Source of the DNA: Narthecium ossifragum
Taxonomy: Eukaryota > Streptophyta > Magnoliopsida > Dioscoreales > Nartheciaceae
Reading direction: 5' to 3'
NCBI GenBank assembly: GCA_963920575.1
Contig: OY986964.1
Span: forward strand, 34,517,825-34,581,824
Length of the DNA stretch: 64,000 nucleotides
Part shown: piece by piece, positions 21,608 to 34,714 of the stretch
Position numbering within the stretch: the first letter of the stretch is position 1
Layout: each line of letters begins with the position of its first letter
Notes under the pieces: model-generated
What the model was told of the DNA's origin: nothing
What the model saw: only the letters and a program-made list of their open reading frames with translations
Databases searched by the model: none
Program-made: the position numbers and the translations under genes

Positions 21608-24135
21608 ATGCCTCCCAGATTTCGTGGAGGTGGTTCTCGCGCCTCTAGCGGCTCGGGTAGGGGTGGGCCTCGGACCCGAGGACTAGAGGATATTTTGCAT
21701 GAGGCGGAGGATGGCCATATTGTTGAGGCCTCAGACGAGTTCTCAGATGAGTCCCCTGACGAGAGTGAGCCAGAGATGGCCGAGTCAGTTACTAGAGTTC
21801 CGCCTCGACAGCAACCGTTGCCGAGGGCACCAGAGGTTGGGGCTCCAGTAGGTGACTCAGTGCTGAGGGCAACTCGGGAGCTCACCGAGTTTTTGAAGCT
21901 CAACCCCCCGAGGTTTGCTGGTGTAGAGGGAGCAGTGGCAGCTGAGGACTGGTTGGCGGAAGTGGTCAAGAACTTCACAGTTCTTGACTATGTTGCTGAC
22001 ACCACTAGAGTCCGCCTAGCGTCATATCTGTTGACTGGGCGAGCGACGGACTGGTGGAACATGGAGCGCCTCAGTAGAGATGAGAGGACCCTCTCCTGGG
22101 ATCAGTTTTGTGCTCTCTTCCTTGGAGAGTACTTTCCGAGGACTGAGAGGACGGCTCGAGTGCAGGAGTTTGTGGCCCTAGTTCAAGGCAGCAGCAGTGT
22201 GTCAGAGTATGCCAGCCGGTTTACTCATTTGTCCAAGTATGCTCCAGCGATGGTGGCTCTGGAGGCAGACAAGGCAAGCCGTTTCGAGCAGGGTCTTCGG
22301 GAGGATATCCGAATGCAGGTGGCCTCGCGCTGTCTGACCACCTATGCTGCGGTACTAGACAGTGCGCGCGCCACTGAGAAGACGCTAGAGGATTGTCGCC
22401 GCAGTAGAGTTCAGGGAGCAGCATCGCCAGTGGTGGTAGAGTCCAGTGCAGGGCCATCTAAGGGGCCTTTCAGGAGGAGTTTTGGGAAGAAGCAGAGACC
22501 ACACCCGGGACAGCGGCAGACGCATCAGTACCAGCAGTCGCAGTCACAGTCACATCAGCATCAGCAGCAGCAGCAATCCCAGTCGGGAGACGACAGCCGG
22601 CAGTCCCAGATCGGTAGAGGTCAGAAGAGAAGAGCGGATAGGGGACCTCCTGTGTGTTTTGGGTGTCAGCAGCCCGGACACATCAAGAGGTTTTGTCCTC
22701 TTGCTCAAGGGGGACAGCCTTCTGCTCAGGCATCAGTTGCATCGGCCCAGGGACCGCATAGGGGAGTAGGCCCTAGTGCGCAGGGCAGCGGCAGTCAGGG
22801 AGTCCGACAGGGCAGAGTGTTTGCATTGCCAGTGACTGTGACCCCGACAGAGCCATCAGTTGTTCGAGGTACCATTTTGCTTTTTGGTGCCCCTGTCTCA
22901 GTTCTTTTCGATTCTGGCGCGTCGCATTCTTTCATTTCAGCCTCTTGTGTGCGACTTCTGGGGTTAGAGCCAGTGGCTTTAGAGCCTGTGATGCATGTGG
23001 GGACTCCTGTCGGGAGTGGAGCCCGAGTAGGTCTGGTGTGTCGGGGATGCGAGCTAGAGCTTGGTGATCTTCGACTGGAGGTGGACCTGTGTGTCCTCGA
23101 GATGATGGGGTTTGACGTCATCCTTGGTATGGATTGGCTCGGATCCTACCGTGTGCTGATTGACTGCTACCGGCGTAGAGTCACAGCTTGTACTCCTGAG
23201 GGCAATTGCTTTAGCTTCCTTGGGGAGAGACAGATAGCCGAGCCCACAGTTTTTGCTGAGCTGAGGCGTGGGTGCCAGCTTACTGCTTTGTTGGTGAGCC
23301 TCAGTTTGTTCGAGTCTGATGGGACTCAAGACAGCAGCTTGCCCCCTATTGTGTGTGAGTTTCCCGATGTTTTCCCTGATGATTTGCCGGGATTGCCGCC
23401 TCGTAGAGAGATAGATTTTGAGATAGAGCTTCTGTCGGGCACTACACCTATCTCTCTACCGCCATTCAGGATGGCACCAGCAGAGCTGCGAGAACTTAGG
23501 GCTCAGCTGGATGATTTGTTGGGGCGAGGATTCATTCGGCCGAGTGTGTCACCCTGGGGAGCGCCTGCACTTTTTGTAAAGAAGAAGGACGGATCCCTTC
23601 GGATGTGTATTGATTATCGGAAGCTGAACAGGGTGACTGTGAAGAACAAATATCCCCTGCCTCGGATCGAAGATCTGTTTGATCAGTTGAGAGGTGCCAA
23701 GGTGTTCTCGAAAATTGATCTGAGATATGGTTACTATCAGCTGAGGATTCGGGAGAGTGATATTCCGAAGACGGCTTTCCGGACTCGTTATGGCCACTAT
23801 GAGTTTGTGGTGATGCCTTTTGGTCTGTCGAATGCGCCCGCGGCCTTTATGGATTTGATGCAAAGGGTGTTCAGACCCTTTCTAGATCAGTTTGTCGTTG
23901 TCTTTATTGACGACATTTTGATCTATTCACATACTGATGAGGAGCATGCAGAGCATTTGAGAATAGTGTTGCAGTTGCTCAGAGATCATCAGTTGTATGC
24001 TAAAGCATCAAAGTGTGAGTTCTGGTTAGCTGAAGTGGGCTTTCTGGGTCATGTGGTGTCTGCAACTGGAGTGGCAGTTGATCCATCAAAGGTCCAGGCA
24101 GTATTGCAGTGGCAGAGCCCGAAGTCTGTTTTTAA
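21608..24135 (+). pseudogene. Gypsy gag-protease-reverse transcriptase, interrupted by CACTA
   Basis: The open frame starts at ATG 21608 and runs unbroken to the CACTA insertion. An acidic leader is followed by the gag domain (residues about 95-260, [28 protein letters not shown]), a Q/S-rich low-complexity region and a CCHC knuckle [14 protein letters not shown] (about residue 350). Next come the protease [10 protein letters not shown] (about 437) and reverse transcriptase with [33 protein letters not shown] and the catalytic FIDDILIYS. The last native codons encode KSVF. The codons after 24135 in the apparent open frame belong to the transposon end, not to pol. Function when intact: capsid, maturation and reverse transcription. 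Confidence 0.93.
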
Positions 24136-24145
24136 CACTACAAGA

Positions 24146-24490
24146 AAAACGGCCTATACCAGCGTTTTCACACCATCATTTATTAAAAACCGCTAGTATA
24201 GAATGTTTATACCAGCGGTCATTGCGATTGATGGCAAAGACTTGGTTTTTACCAGCGCTTTGCGGCGACCGTTGGTATTGAGAGGTATATACCAGCGTTT
24301 TTCTCCGACTGCTGGCTTTGGCTTACAAATATCAGCGGTTTTCAGGGCGCTAGAATATGTATTGAGAATCAGCCCCTACATTTCCTATACCAGCGGCCGA
24401 AACCGTTGGTGTAGGATTTTCTGGCCGCTGCTATAGCTATTGAGAATAGCCACATATTCTATACTAGCGGCTAGAAGTGCTAGTATAGGT
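24146..24490. repeat. CACTA 5' subterminal repeat array
   Basis: Many copies of taccagcg(g/c) and its inverse cgctggta/cgttggta (for example 24157, 24211, 24250, 24288, 24391, 24461). Such subterminal arrays are the binding sites for the accessory transposition protein in known CACTA elements. Confidence 0.8.
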
Positions 24491-24499
24491 TGAAAGTAG

Positions 24500-26840
24500 A
24501 CATTTTGATGTATGCTAAGTTAAAAAATATGGATTATTAGACCAACCAAGATTCCCATTCAACGTAGTGCTAAACACAAGATTAATTAATATTGTTTTTT
24601 CTATTCTGCAATCACATATGTGACTTTAAAAGAAAAAAACCTTTTTTTATTAATATACTATTATATAAATATGAAAATAGATAATTCATTTGCAAAAACT
24701 TCAATCCATTATGGAACACTTGTAGCTAGTTTTTTCTTCTTCTATTCTTTTGAGTCATTCTTGTCTATGACCATTTTACATGTCAAATGTAGCAGTGTGG
24801 TAAGCGTATGATGTAATCCCCAACCAGTTTTAGCTCAACTAAGCAAAAAATAAAAATAAAACAAAACAAAAAAAGTTTACATGTTAAATTCCAATTTTAA
24901 TCATTGAATCTTTTCCCTTTTTGCCTCTTATGTGCATGCACGTATAAAAGCATTATGTAATATTGACTAGACCCTATACCAAATAGGGTAGTAATCCCCA
25001 CCCAGCCTAATCAGATGACCCATGAGCAGCGAGCTATGACCCGACCCACGACTTATGAGCCATTTAAATTTATGGCCTTAAGTAGAATTGCAAAATTAAA
25101 TCCGATCCGAACCCGACCAGTGACCCACGATCCAACACATGACCCGGTTAATCTCAAAACCTTAAACAACATTATAAAAATAGAATATCGATAATAAGAT
25201 CAACTTAACCCACTAAACTTGAGCCGAAACCGACCCAAGTAAAAAATAGCTTAAACGGGCCATGAGGTCTGGTTGACTCGATCGTTTAAAAGCGAGTCGG
25301 GTTGACGAACAAAATAATCCAGTTTTAAAACTAGGTTTGGTTTGGGTTGACGAACGGGACCTGTTTATAAAACAGGTGACATTTAAGTTGGGCTTTTGGG
25401 TCGGGATAACGCCAACATATACCTATTATTAGAAAAATCTAATACAAGCCTAAATCCAAAACCAAATCCACTATTATTAACTAGACCCTTTCCCAAATAT
25501 TGACTAGACTCTATGTCTATTATTAAAAACATCAAACCCAAACCACAATACTTATTAGCCCAAACATCAAATCTAAAATTAAGCCATGATCTTGAAGGAC
25601 CTCATGTCCGTTCAAACCCAACCCCATATAACAGATCCAAAACCTTTTATTCCAAATAGGCACCACTAAACCCATACATGAAAGCCAAAATAACTTATTA
25701 GTCCAAATATACTATATCAAATTAACCGATACATCAAAGCTAAACTTAATTATTAAGCTAAACCTATTAATACAAAAAGCTAATAGGTAGCTGGTTGTGT
25801 TTGGGTTCCACTAGTCCAAATAAAATACACCAAATTAACCTCCCGCCTTATGAAAAGATTGGCGCCAGACCAATAGCTAAAAGTAGATAGCTCGGGTTTG
25901 GGTTCCAGACCCAAAACCTTCTATTCTATCTTTAACCTCATGCCTCGCCGGCCGAGAACCCCAAAGCCCTAACGCACGCAACCATCTTGTGATCGGCCTC
26001 CAGAATCTCCTCGATAGCATCCGTAAGCATATACTCGCCATTTCCCTATCCTATTATTCACGGATTTCTTACATCCTTGTTGGATTTTTGAGTTAATTTT
26101 TTTATCATCGATCACTGATTTATAGCATTTAAGTGATAGATTTTTTTTTTGGTGTTTAGTTATTTGTTTGTTCTTGATTATGAGCATCTTGTTGATGTTT
26201 TCTTGTCTCATTTGGTTGTGCTGTGGTTAAATAAAAAGTAGAGATAGTGGATTTTGTTCGATGCTCCTAAATTCTTGGGAAAGGTCTTGATAGAGATAGA
26301 CTTTGCTATTTTATGGATTGGAGAATACTTTAATCTCTAGCTTGAGAATAGCCAAGAGCCAGTGGTCTCCACCTATAAAATCTGCATGTGACTATAAAGT
26401 TCACATACCAACTTAGCCATTGATATTTTGGTGTTGGTCTTGTTAAATTTGTTTTCGTGTTTTTGGTTTCTACCAGCTGGCTGCTTTGTTTTTGGTATCT
26501 TGTTGATGTTTTCGTGTGTCCTGAAGCTAGCAGGACCTGCTGTCTCTTTGTTGTGAAGTTTGGTTATTTTTGTTCATAAGATATAGTGCCATTTATGAAA
26601 AGCATCACTGCCTCTTAAAATCATCGGACATCTTGATTTATTCAGTTCTTTGTAACTGATTGAGGCAATCACATTGGGGATTCTAGCATCTTGGCACCTT
26701 AATAAAGGAAAGGATGCTTCTTTAGCATTACTTTATCTAAAAATTCCACCTTTTGTCAAAATTAAGCAGTTTGTTGGCCGATAAGGATGATTGAATTTAA
26801 AAAATATGTTGCTTCTTTAGCAGTTTGTTGTCAAAATTCC
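24500..26840. other. CACTA interior, non-coding
   Basis: AT-rich with gaccc/gggtt words (25000-25400) and a possible leader exon near 25940-26030 (ctcgccggccgagaacccca). No open frame of note. It probably represents the promoter and first introns of the element's former gene. Confidence 0.4.
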
Positions 26841-26852
26841 ACTTCTTAAGCA

Positions 26853-27870
26853 GTTTGTTGTCCCAAAGGATGTTCAGAGTAATCAATGGACAAGCTTCGT
26901 GATTAATTGGTTCAAGGAGGAGTTGCAGGTATAAAGAGTTTCAATTAAGTATTACACTAGTTAAGTTCTCTGCTTATCTTGTTAATCTAGTATTGATCTG
27001 CTTCTAAAGCTGTGTATATAAATTGTGATCAAGGCTGGTGGCATATAATAGTGTCTTATTGCTGTGATGATGGTAAGTTGTAAGATTATAACGAGACTAG
27101 ACATTTTGAATCCCCACACTGCTAATTCCTTAGTTGGACTGTTTACTTGGTCGTTGTACTTAGGCAATTAGGCTAACTGGTTATATGGACATGAGAAATA
27201 ACCCCTTTGGTTCTATCTATTGGTTGTGACGGTTACTTTAGCATCATGACCTATATAGCGGTTTTTGTAAGATGCTCATCTAGTATTTTGCTATAGCTCC
27301 GTAGTTTACCTTTTTAATATAGAGGCTTGTGGTTGTTTTGTAGTTCCACTTTGATTTCTAGCTCCTCAACCAGTACTTAATGTTTCCACCATATATTGCC
27401 AATTTGATCCACCATTTATAGACATCCTTGGTGTAACTTTTTGTTTGCATTGCTAGAAAGTTTTCAACAATGTCTGTAACAGGGAGATTGTGCATGTGTT
27501 GTGTAGTTGGGCAGGCCTCTTTTTGTCTTGCTATATAATGTAGCTGTATAAAACTTTTGATGAATCAAGAGTTCTTCTCAATTGTTGTGCTTTGTGTGGA
27601 TTGAAAAGCAGTCGCATATATGTTGTTTTAGCATTTAGTCATGTTAATTTTGTGGTATAACATAGAGATTACACTCTCTGATGCCAGGCCCAACTGGCTG
27701 TATAACAGAGAGATCATGAAGCCAATCGAAGTGATGAGGTGCAGCTCCTTCGTGAGAAGGTTGGTTGGCTTCAGACTCATCTAAAAGAAAAGGATGTGCA
27801 AATAAATGACAAGGTAGCTGGGTTAGAAGCTCAAGTTAATAGCTTTCTTGAAATACTCCAATCAAGACAG
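26853..27870 (+). pseudogene. TNPA-like CACTA accessory gene remnant, two exons
   Basis: A first exon-like block (about 26853-26928) reads VPKDVQSNQWTSFVINWF and ends in a GT donor (26929). A second block (27688-27870), with an AG acceptor and GT donor, encodes a charged coiled coil (EVQLLREKVGWLQ, DKVAGLEAQVNSFLEILQ) but has a TAA at 27703-27705. This word order is typical of the plant Ptta/En/Spm accessory protein group, which binds subterminal repeats. A possible third exon is at 29090-29163. I infer a decayed gene; no catalytic transposase is seen. Confidence 0.55.
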
Positions 27871-29729
27871 GTATTATCGTTAACTTATTATAACTTACTG
27901 TTGATGGTTGGTTAAGAGTGTACATATCTCAGCTTACAACTTGCCCATGCTCATCTAATTTCATTCACGAGTAATTTGTGGGGATTCTATTTCTGTTGGA
28001 AGCATAAAAAATTTAGGATAGTTAGTATACAATGTCTGTGACCATAAACTTGCTTACTATTGCTTTTTAGTTCCTGAACTGCTTCATGTTCCATTGAGTT
28101 CCTGCTGAAGATATATTTTTTTTTGCAGCTTATTGAGCATTAAGTTGTGTTTGAAATATGTGTGTGTGTGTGTGTTTGTTTGAAAGTAGCTGCGTTTGTG
28201 GATTTAGAAGTCATAGTGAGCCTAAAAATGGTGATTGTTATAGGCATTAGTGAGCTTTCTTATTACTTTGGACTGAAACTGTGGTCGCTATGCTATATCA
28301 GCCATGGTAATGCTCACTAATAAAATGGACATTGTTATAGGCATTTTATACTACTGTTTGGTAATAAAATGGAGAGATTTCAGGACATTCTCGGAGAATA
28401 AAAGAGATGGCCAGAAGAACTACAATCAGTTTGCATAAATTGACATGCCAAATACGAAGTTTCTGGTGATCCCACCATGCAACGCCAGATGTGGTTATTA
28501 TGCCAAATGCTTCAGCTGAGTTTAACTGTCCTTGTTGAAGTATCAAAGGAGAGAAATTGACTGGTGGGGCATTTGCAGTTGGTTGCAGTTTTATTTCGGG
28601 CCATATGTACCTTTTGCAAACATTCTATGATCAAATAAAAATCTGGAGATTTCAAAGTTATTAGAGAGCATTAGCAGGCAAAGCCTTCATAAATTCAGAT
28701 ACTCTATCCGGTCTTTGCTCCTTTATAAACAATATTACTTTAGAGCGTACACTATTATTTAGGTTAGTGACACCGTGAGGTTACAAATTTAAGGACAGGA
28801 ACTACAAAGTGTTTAAGGTAGTGTACCAGAGACTGGCTTTTGGTCTTGATGATGTCTCTGCGATCTCTGAAATAAAACTCCAATCTCTAGTAAAATTCAA
28901 ATTCCAATTAACAGTCATCTCATTTGGTTTTTGTGCAACACTTGAATGAAAAATGAGCACTTCTGGAGGAAAACCTTTGCTGGAGGTAGCGAGCTGCACA
29001 TTGACTTAGCAGTACTGTGTGTCATGGATTCTTTCCTTAATTGTGTACATAGTCAAAACTAATTGTTTGTATTAATTTTTTTACATAGGTACATGATTCA
29101 GCAAGTCCAGAATTTAACTTAAGCTCCTTAACATCGAGTCATGATCCTGCATCCACGGTCGTTGGTACGTACACTGTAACTTTTAGAAACCAAATCTTAT
29201 TGTAATGAGATAGCTGTTTTGTAGTGATAATTAGACAATTGTTTTGGTGAATATAGATCGTAAGTTGAGAAAACAATGTCTTATTAGTGTTGTGACAAAT
29301 TTGTATTCCTTGTGCATGCAGGTACCCCAGAATTGTAAACATTAGTGGAAGATGAATATGGTCAGGTTTACTCTCAAGGAATATTTTTAAATTTTTAAAC
29401 CTTTCAGCTAAATAGTGTAATAGTATAGGTACTGTCGGACGCAATGTATGGATTTGTAGTCTTGTGGAAAATTATATGCTTATTTTGTATCATTTTGGGT
29501 ACTTGGAAATACTATATTTGATGTATTCAATATCCTGGCTATTGGTACTTCAATTTTATTGGAAATTTTTGTTTCTTTCGAAATTTGAAGATGGATTAGT
29601 TGATGTCATTAATTTGAAAGCTTACAAAATAATTAGTCACAGAGCTACTGGTGTGAGTTTCATAATACCAGCATTTTTGTTACCATATAACAATGGCAAT
29701 AAAAGTGTTGGCATACGTAGCAATGACAG
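27871..29729. other. CACTA interior, introns and spacer
   Basis: AT-rich DNA with a TG microsatellite (28160-28177). No open frame is supported apart from the possible small exon at 29090-29163 (SASPEFNLSSLTSSHDPAST) with a GT donor after it. Confidence 0.4.
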
Positions 29730-30335
29730 TGGTTTTTTTTGGCCTAAATCAACGGTTTTTCGTCACATTTGATCTGGCCTAGACAACCTACACCAGCGGC
29801 CAGTGTATATCTTTACCAGCGGTTCTCTCATCATATTTGATTACTTGTAAAGACCATATACCCACATGTATTAACACTCTATATCTGCAGTTAACTAACT
29901 GCTGGACTAGACCTCCAACACCAACGATCGGATTATTACTATACCAGCAGTTTGTTTGTCATATACCATCATTCATCAAGACCATTTACCCACATGTTTT
30001 AGCACTCTATACCCGCGGTTAGTCACCGCTGGCATAGTCGAACAACACCAGCGGCCACTTGTGGCTTAACCAGCGTTTTTTGATGTCACATTTGATCATA
30101 TGTGAAGCCCTTATACCCGCGGTTTTAACCATCCTATAGCAACGGTTAATTCAGCGTGGGCATTGTACATTCTATACCCGCGGTCAATTCTAGTTACCAG
30201 CGGTCGCAAAAATCGTTGGCATAACCTATGCCGGTGCCGCCAAAGCCAACGGGTTCTGACCGCTGGTGTAGCCTATGCCAGCGGTCGTAGGTGATCTATA
30301 CCAGCGGTTACGACCGCTGGTTTAGGCTTTTTTTC
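29730..30335. repeat. CACTA 3' subterminal repeat array
   Basis: Dense direct and inverted copies of accagcggt / accgctggt / acccgcggt. Longer duplicated units around accatatacccacatgt-tta are seen at 29851 and 29978. The array runs into the terminal repeat at 30343. Confidence 0.8.
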
Positions 30336-30344
30336 TTGTAGTGT

Positions 30345-31505
30345 GAGGTCCGCAGTTTCCTTGGGTTGGCAGGATATTACAGACGGTTTATTCAGAATTT
30401 CTCCAGAATTGCAGCTCCGATGACGCAGCTCACCAGGAAAGGGGTTCCTTTTGTTTGGACCGACTCCTGTGAGGCAGCATTTGAGGAGTTGAAGAGGCGG
30501 TTGACTGAGGCACCCGTCTTGACTATCCCGAAGAGAGATGTCGGATACAGCGTCTATTGTGATGCCTGCATCGAGGGTTTAGGCTGCGTACTCATGCAGG
30601 AGGGCCATCCTGTTGCCTATGGATCACGCCAGCTGAAGGATCATGAGAAGAATTACCCTACCCATGATATGGAGTTGGCGGCCGTGGTCTTTGCTTTAAA
30701 GACATGGCACCACTATTTGTTCGGCGAGCGATTCCAGGTGTTCTCTGACCACAAGAGCTTGAAGTACATCTTCACGCAGCGGGATCTCAACTTGCGGCAG
30801 AGACGTTGGATGGAGTTTTTGGAGGATTACGATTTCGAGCTGCTTTATCACCCCGGTAAAGCAAACGTCGTCGCCGACGCTCTTAGCCGACAACAGAGGG
30901 CGGTGGTCGCAGGGATCGCAGTGCATGAACATTTGATGTTTGAGACCGTCGGTCGGTTTGGGCTCCACTTGGAGGAGCAGACCAGGGACGGTGTTTTCTG
31001 TGCACTAGTAGCGACACCGACATTGTTACAGAAGGTTATCGTAGCACAGGCCGAGGATCAAAGATTAGTAACTGTTCGTGCCCGAATTCAGGCGGGAGAG
31101 GCCACTGACGGCTGGACAGTGCACAATGATGGTAGCCTTCGCTTCAGAGGCAGGGTAGTGGTACCAGCTGATCAGCAGTTGCGCAGAGACATCTTGTCAG
31201 AGTTTCATTCGTCTCGTTTTGCGGTCCATCCAAGAGGGACGAAGATGTATCATGATCTTCGTCGCCAATACTGGTGGCGCAAGATGAAGGACGATGTAGC
31301 GCAATTTGTGGCCAGTTGTCTTACCTGTCAGCAGGTGAAAGCAGAGCACCAGAAGCCTGCGGGCTTGTTGCAGCCTCTCCCAGTAGCTGAGTGGAAGTGG
31401 GAACACATCTCCATGGACTTTGTGACGGGCTTACCGAGATCACCCAAAGGACATGATGCTATCTGGGTGATTGTGGATAGATTTACGAAGTCGGCTCACT
31501 TCCTG
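30345..31505 (+). pseudogene. Gypsy RNase H-integrase N-terminal half
   Basis: The pol frame resumes right after the CACTA element with EVRSFLGLAGYYRRFI (connection domain). RNase H follows with YSVYCDACIEGLG, YGSRQLKDHEKNYPTHDMEL and FSDHKSLKYIF. The integrase zinc finger is HPRGTKMYHDLRRQYWW ... CLTCQQVKAEH, and the first catalytic aspartate is in SMDFVTGLPRS. The frame is open throughout and is cut at 31505 by the solo LTR after KSAHFL. Confidence 0.93.
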
Positions 31506-33123
31506 TGTGAGGACCCGTCCCTCTCCTCTTGTGGCTCGTTGTGGGCCGCAAGAGCAATTTGGTAAATTACACCTTGTCGGCTAGTTTCACACTCGCGCTT
31601 GTGCACAGACTGACCATGTTTGTGGTAATGTTTGCTTAGAATGGTTAGTGGGACTCGGGATCGAAAGATCCGGGCTTGGACTTGAGTTTTGGCCCAAGTC
31701 TAGCTTTCTGGACAAGTGGGATCGATCCTCTCTAGCTAAGAGATCGATCTCCTTGTGCCAAAAGGTCAAACCCGTTCTGGCAAGGAAGATCGATCTCTTC
31801 TCAAAGGGAGATCGATCTCCCTTATGTCGGTTCGTTTGTCAATAAAACAAACGAGATCGTTATCCTTTGATTTTTTTTGGGATTTCTGAGATTTAAACCG
31901 CGTTCTTGCTGGATTTGAGCTCGTTTGAGGAAGATACTCCGGTAGGGATTCCTACCTACTTTCTTTTCGGGGTTTTGAGTTTTCCGGTTTGATTCATGTT
32001 CTTTTGCTTAGATCTCTCTGAATACATGTTTAATTCTCGTGTTTTCACCGGTTTTGGACTCGTGGGATCTTGATCTATCAGATCCCAGAGTTTGGTTAAG
32101 TTTGGATGTGTTTTCCGGCGGTATTCCTCGCCGGAAGTACGCCGGAGAACCCATTCGGATCGATCCCCTTGAGAAGGGAGATCGATCCCTTATGGTGTGT
32201 CGTGCCCAGCCCGAGCGAGATCGATCCCCTTGAGAAGGGAGATCGATCCCTTGGTAGCTGGTGGCGGTGAGTCCCTGGTCACGAGGAAGATCGATCCCTC
32301 TGGAGGAGGACATCGATCTCCTTCGGTTGACAGGGAAGAGTTTTCCCTAAGTGCTAAGAGATCGATCCCCTTGAGAAGGGAGATCGATCCCTTAGTGGCT
32401 GAAGGGTGTCTTAAGTGGGTTTTTGCCCGCGGGGCTTTGTGTGACAGTTTTCTTTACTGTCTTAATACCTGGTACATACGATTAAGCATGTTAGCCCTAT
32501 AATAGGGCAGTGGTGAACCAGGGGAGTGATGACTCCTGGGATTGTGTAGAATAAACGGGCGGGTAGCCCTACAGCTTTCCATAGCCTTGCATGCCGGCGT
32601 GCGCCGAGGGCTTTATCTGTTATGTTTGTGAGCTGTTGTTTGCGGGGTTATTTCCCGGTGCAGGTGTTGTGGTGGACTGCTGGCAGTTGGTGGTGGTACC
32701 ACTGCAGCAGTCCCTAGCCCTTAAATATTTTGTTCACCACCCAGGGCCGGCAGGGTGCCGTGCCCAGACCTTGTATTTATATCATCACATCCTGTTGCAT
32801 GCTTACATGTATTATTCTGCGCATGTTCATAGCATGCATTGTGTTGTGCACTAGTTGCATCTGTTTAGGGCGTTGCCGATCCGGGGCTTCCGGGTAGCCC
32901 GGGTCTATCTCTTAGGACCGTTGCGGGTAGCTTGGTCCAGGACTCGATTTGTAGTATTCAGTCGTTTTCGATGATAGGGTTAGATGACTCGAATACTGAT
33001 GTTGCTTGATGTGTAGAGGTCGTGTCGGCCTCAAGCCAAGTCCAGGTGTAGCCGGTACCCAGTCCTTCTTGAACTCTTGGGTGGCAGGTGTGACTACCCA
33101 GCGGTGCTATCCGCCGACAGTGC

Positions 33124-34714
33124 TGATGAATAAATTTTATATCTCGCAAGTATACGAATCGGTGCAATCAGTATAGTAGCAAGACGAGTATCGTAACCAC
33201 AGAGATTTGTAGAGATTATTAGAGTGAAACGCTAAAGAACAGAAAAGAAAGAAAATAAGGAAGGGAAAATAAGAAATATGAAGTCTCGAAGATAGATGAT
33301 CTAATAACGAAATAAGAAAACGATGAAAATATGATGGATGAATACTAAGGTTCCGATTTCACCATAACATCCTCATTCTATGCATTGAATCAATCAAGAT
33401 CTCAGTTTAATTCCAAGGGCTCGTTCTTCCGGTATGATGATCCGTTCGGCCGCGGTCTTCACCAAGTACCCCCAATTAATCCTAGTTAATGAACCCATAA
33501 CTAAGTGTTAACCAAGAATCCATTAAGCTCTGAAGAACAATTATGAACCAAGAATACTCTTAGCTTGAACCCGGCCTCGACATAAACTCATTCATTCATA
33601 GATCCTGCAAGATTAGGGAATGAACCCTCGCCCAATCTCACATACAACAATCTATAATACTTCTATTGGCCAGATAAAGGTATTTAAGATCTCAGTTATA
33701 ATAATGAATGAAACAAGGAAAATAAACTGATAAAATAATCATGATCCAATAACATAGAATGATTCAGTTAGGGCTACATCGGTACTTTAGAGAAGAAACT
33801 AGCCACTCATGTTCACCATGAGGGCAACAAAACTAATGAAGAAATAAGAAAAGAAAACCAAGCCTGGAACCCTTCTCCTCGCCTCCAAACACTGCCAAAA
33901 AGTCCTCCAAAAAGTTCCCTTTTGATAACCCTAAGTATCCTATTTATAGGCCTAAACTCGGGTTAAATCAAAACCGTTGATTTAATTCACTGGAAACGTC
34001 CGATCGATCCTCCTCGGGATGTTGGATCGATCGGTCTCATTGAAATCTCCAACTTCTATTTACGCCCGAGTCCGATCTATGGACGGATCGATCAAACTCT
34101 ACTCCTCTAAAAAGCATACGTTCTGTCAACCTTTAATTCCCAAGTCCGATCGATCGGACTATGAGTGTTGGATCGATCGGTTGAGTAAAAATCAGCTGTT
34201 TTTGGCTTTTCTCGAGTCCGATCGATCGGATCATTGGTGTTGGATCGATCGGACCCCTTTGGAGGGATGGAGAGATCGATCGGACTTCGTTCAGCCAAAA
34301 AAAATAAGTTCTGTCACGTTTTTGCGTAGTCCGATCGATCGGCGGATCGCTCGGACTTCCAACTTATTTACTATGCTGCCATTCAGACTGCGCCATCGGT
34401 ACTAAAATTACCGTAACTTCCTCTAAGAAACTCGGAATCACGAACCGTAAAATTCTCCAGAATCTAGACTTCAAGAGCTTTCCAACCATATATGGCACAT
34501 AATCTGATTCTTCATGAACAGGTACAGATTAATCTTTAAAGTTGATCCATGCACTCTTTTCAGCTTCTTTTCTCCTTTTTCCTGCATTTTCCAAACAACT
34601 ATGTGAAGCAACATATAGATATAAAAATAGGAATAAAAATGTTGATTAAAGATAATAATCTAGCAATTGAGATGGTTATAAGGCTATTTAGAGTGCACTT
34701 TCATGCACTCATCA
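33124..34714 (-). repeat. 3' LTR of the Athila-like element
   Basis: 1591 bp. It carries TCCGATCGATCGGA-type palindromes at about 34000-34350 and a polypurine tract just outside. It is about 75 bp longer than the other LTR because of one extra motif-bounded segment near 34075-34150. Confidence 0.92.

Larger units (their letters stand above)
24136..30343 (+). mobile_element. CACTA (En/Spm-type) DNA transposon, non-autonomous
   Basis: The ends are CACTACAAGAAAAA and its inverse TTTTTTCTTGTAGTG, the canonical CACTA terminal repeats. Flanks are taa (24133-24135) and tga (30344-30346). The interrupted pol codons predict tga on both sides, so this is the expected 3-bp duplication with one G-to-A change. 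Subterminal regions are dense in the word accagcgg in both orientations. The interior has remnants of a TNPA-like gene but no transposase (TNP2), so it depends on another element for movement. Confidence 0.93.

Noticed and set aside
24136..24196. Apparent C-terminus of the Gypsy reverse transcriptase frame
   Set aside because: These codons read through the CACTA terminal repeat and are not part of the polyprotein.
33999..34360. CRISPR-like array of short palindromes with spacers
   Set aside because: Spacing and unit length are irregular, the context is a plant LTR, and no cas genes exist here; treated as an LTR motif cluster.
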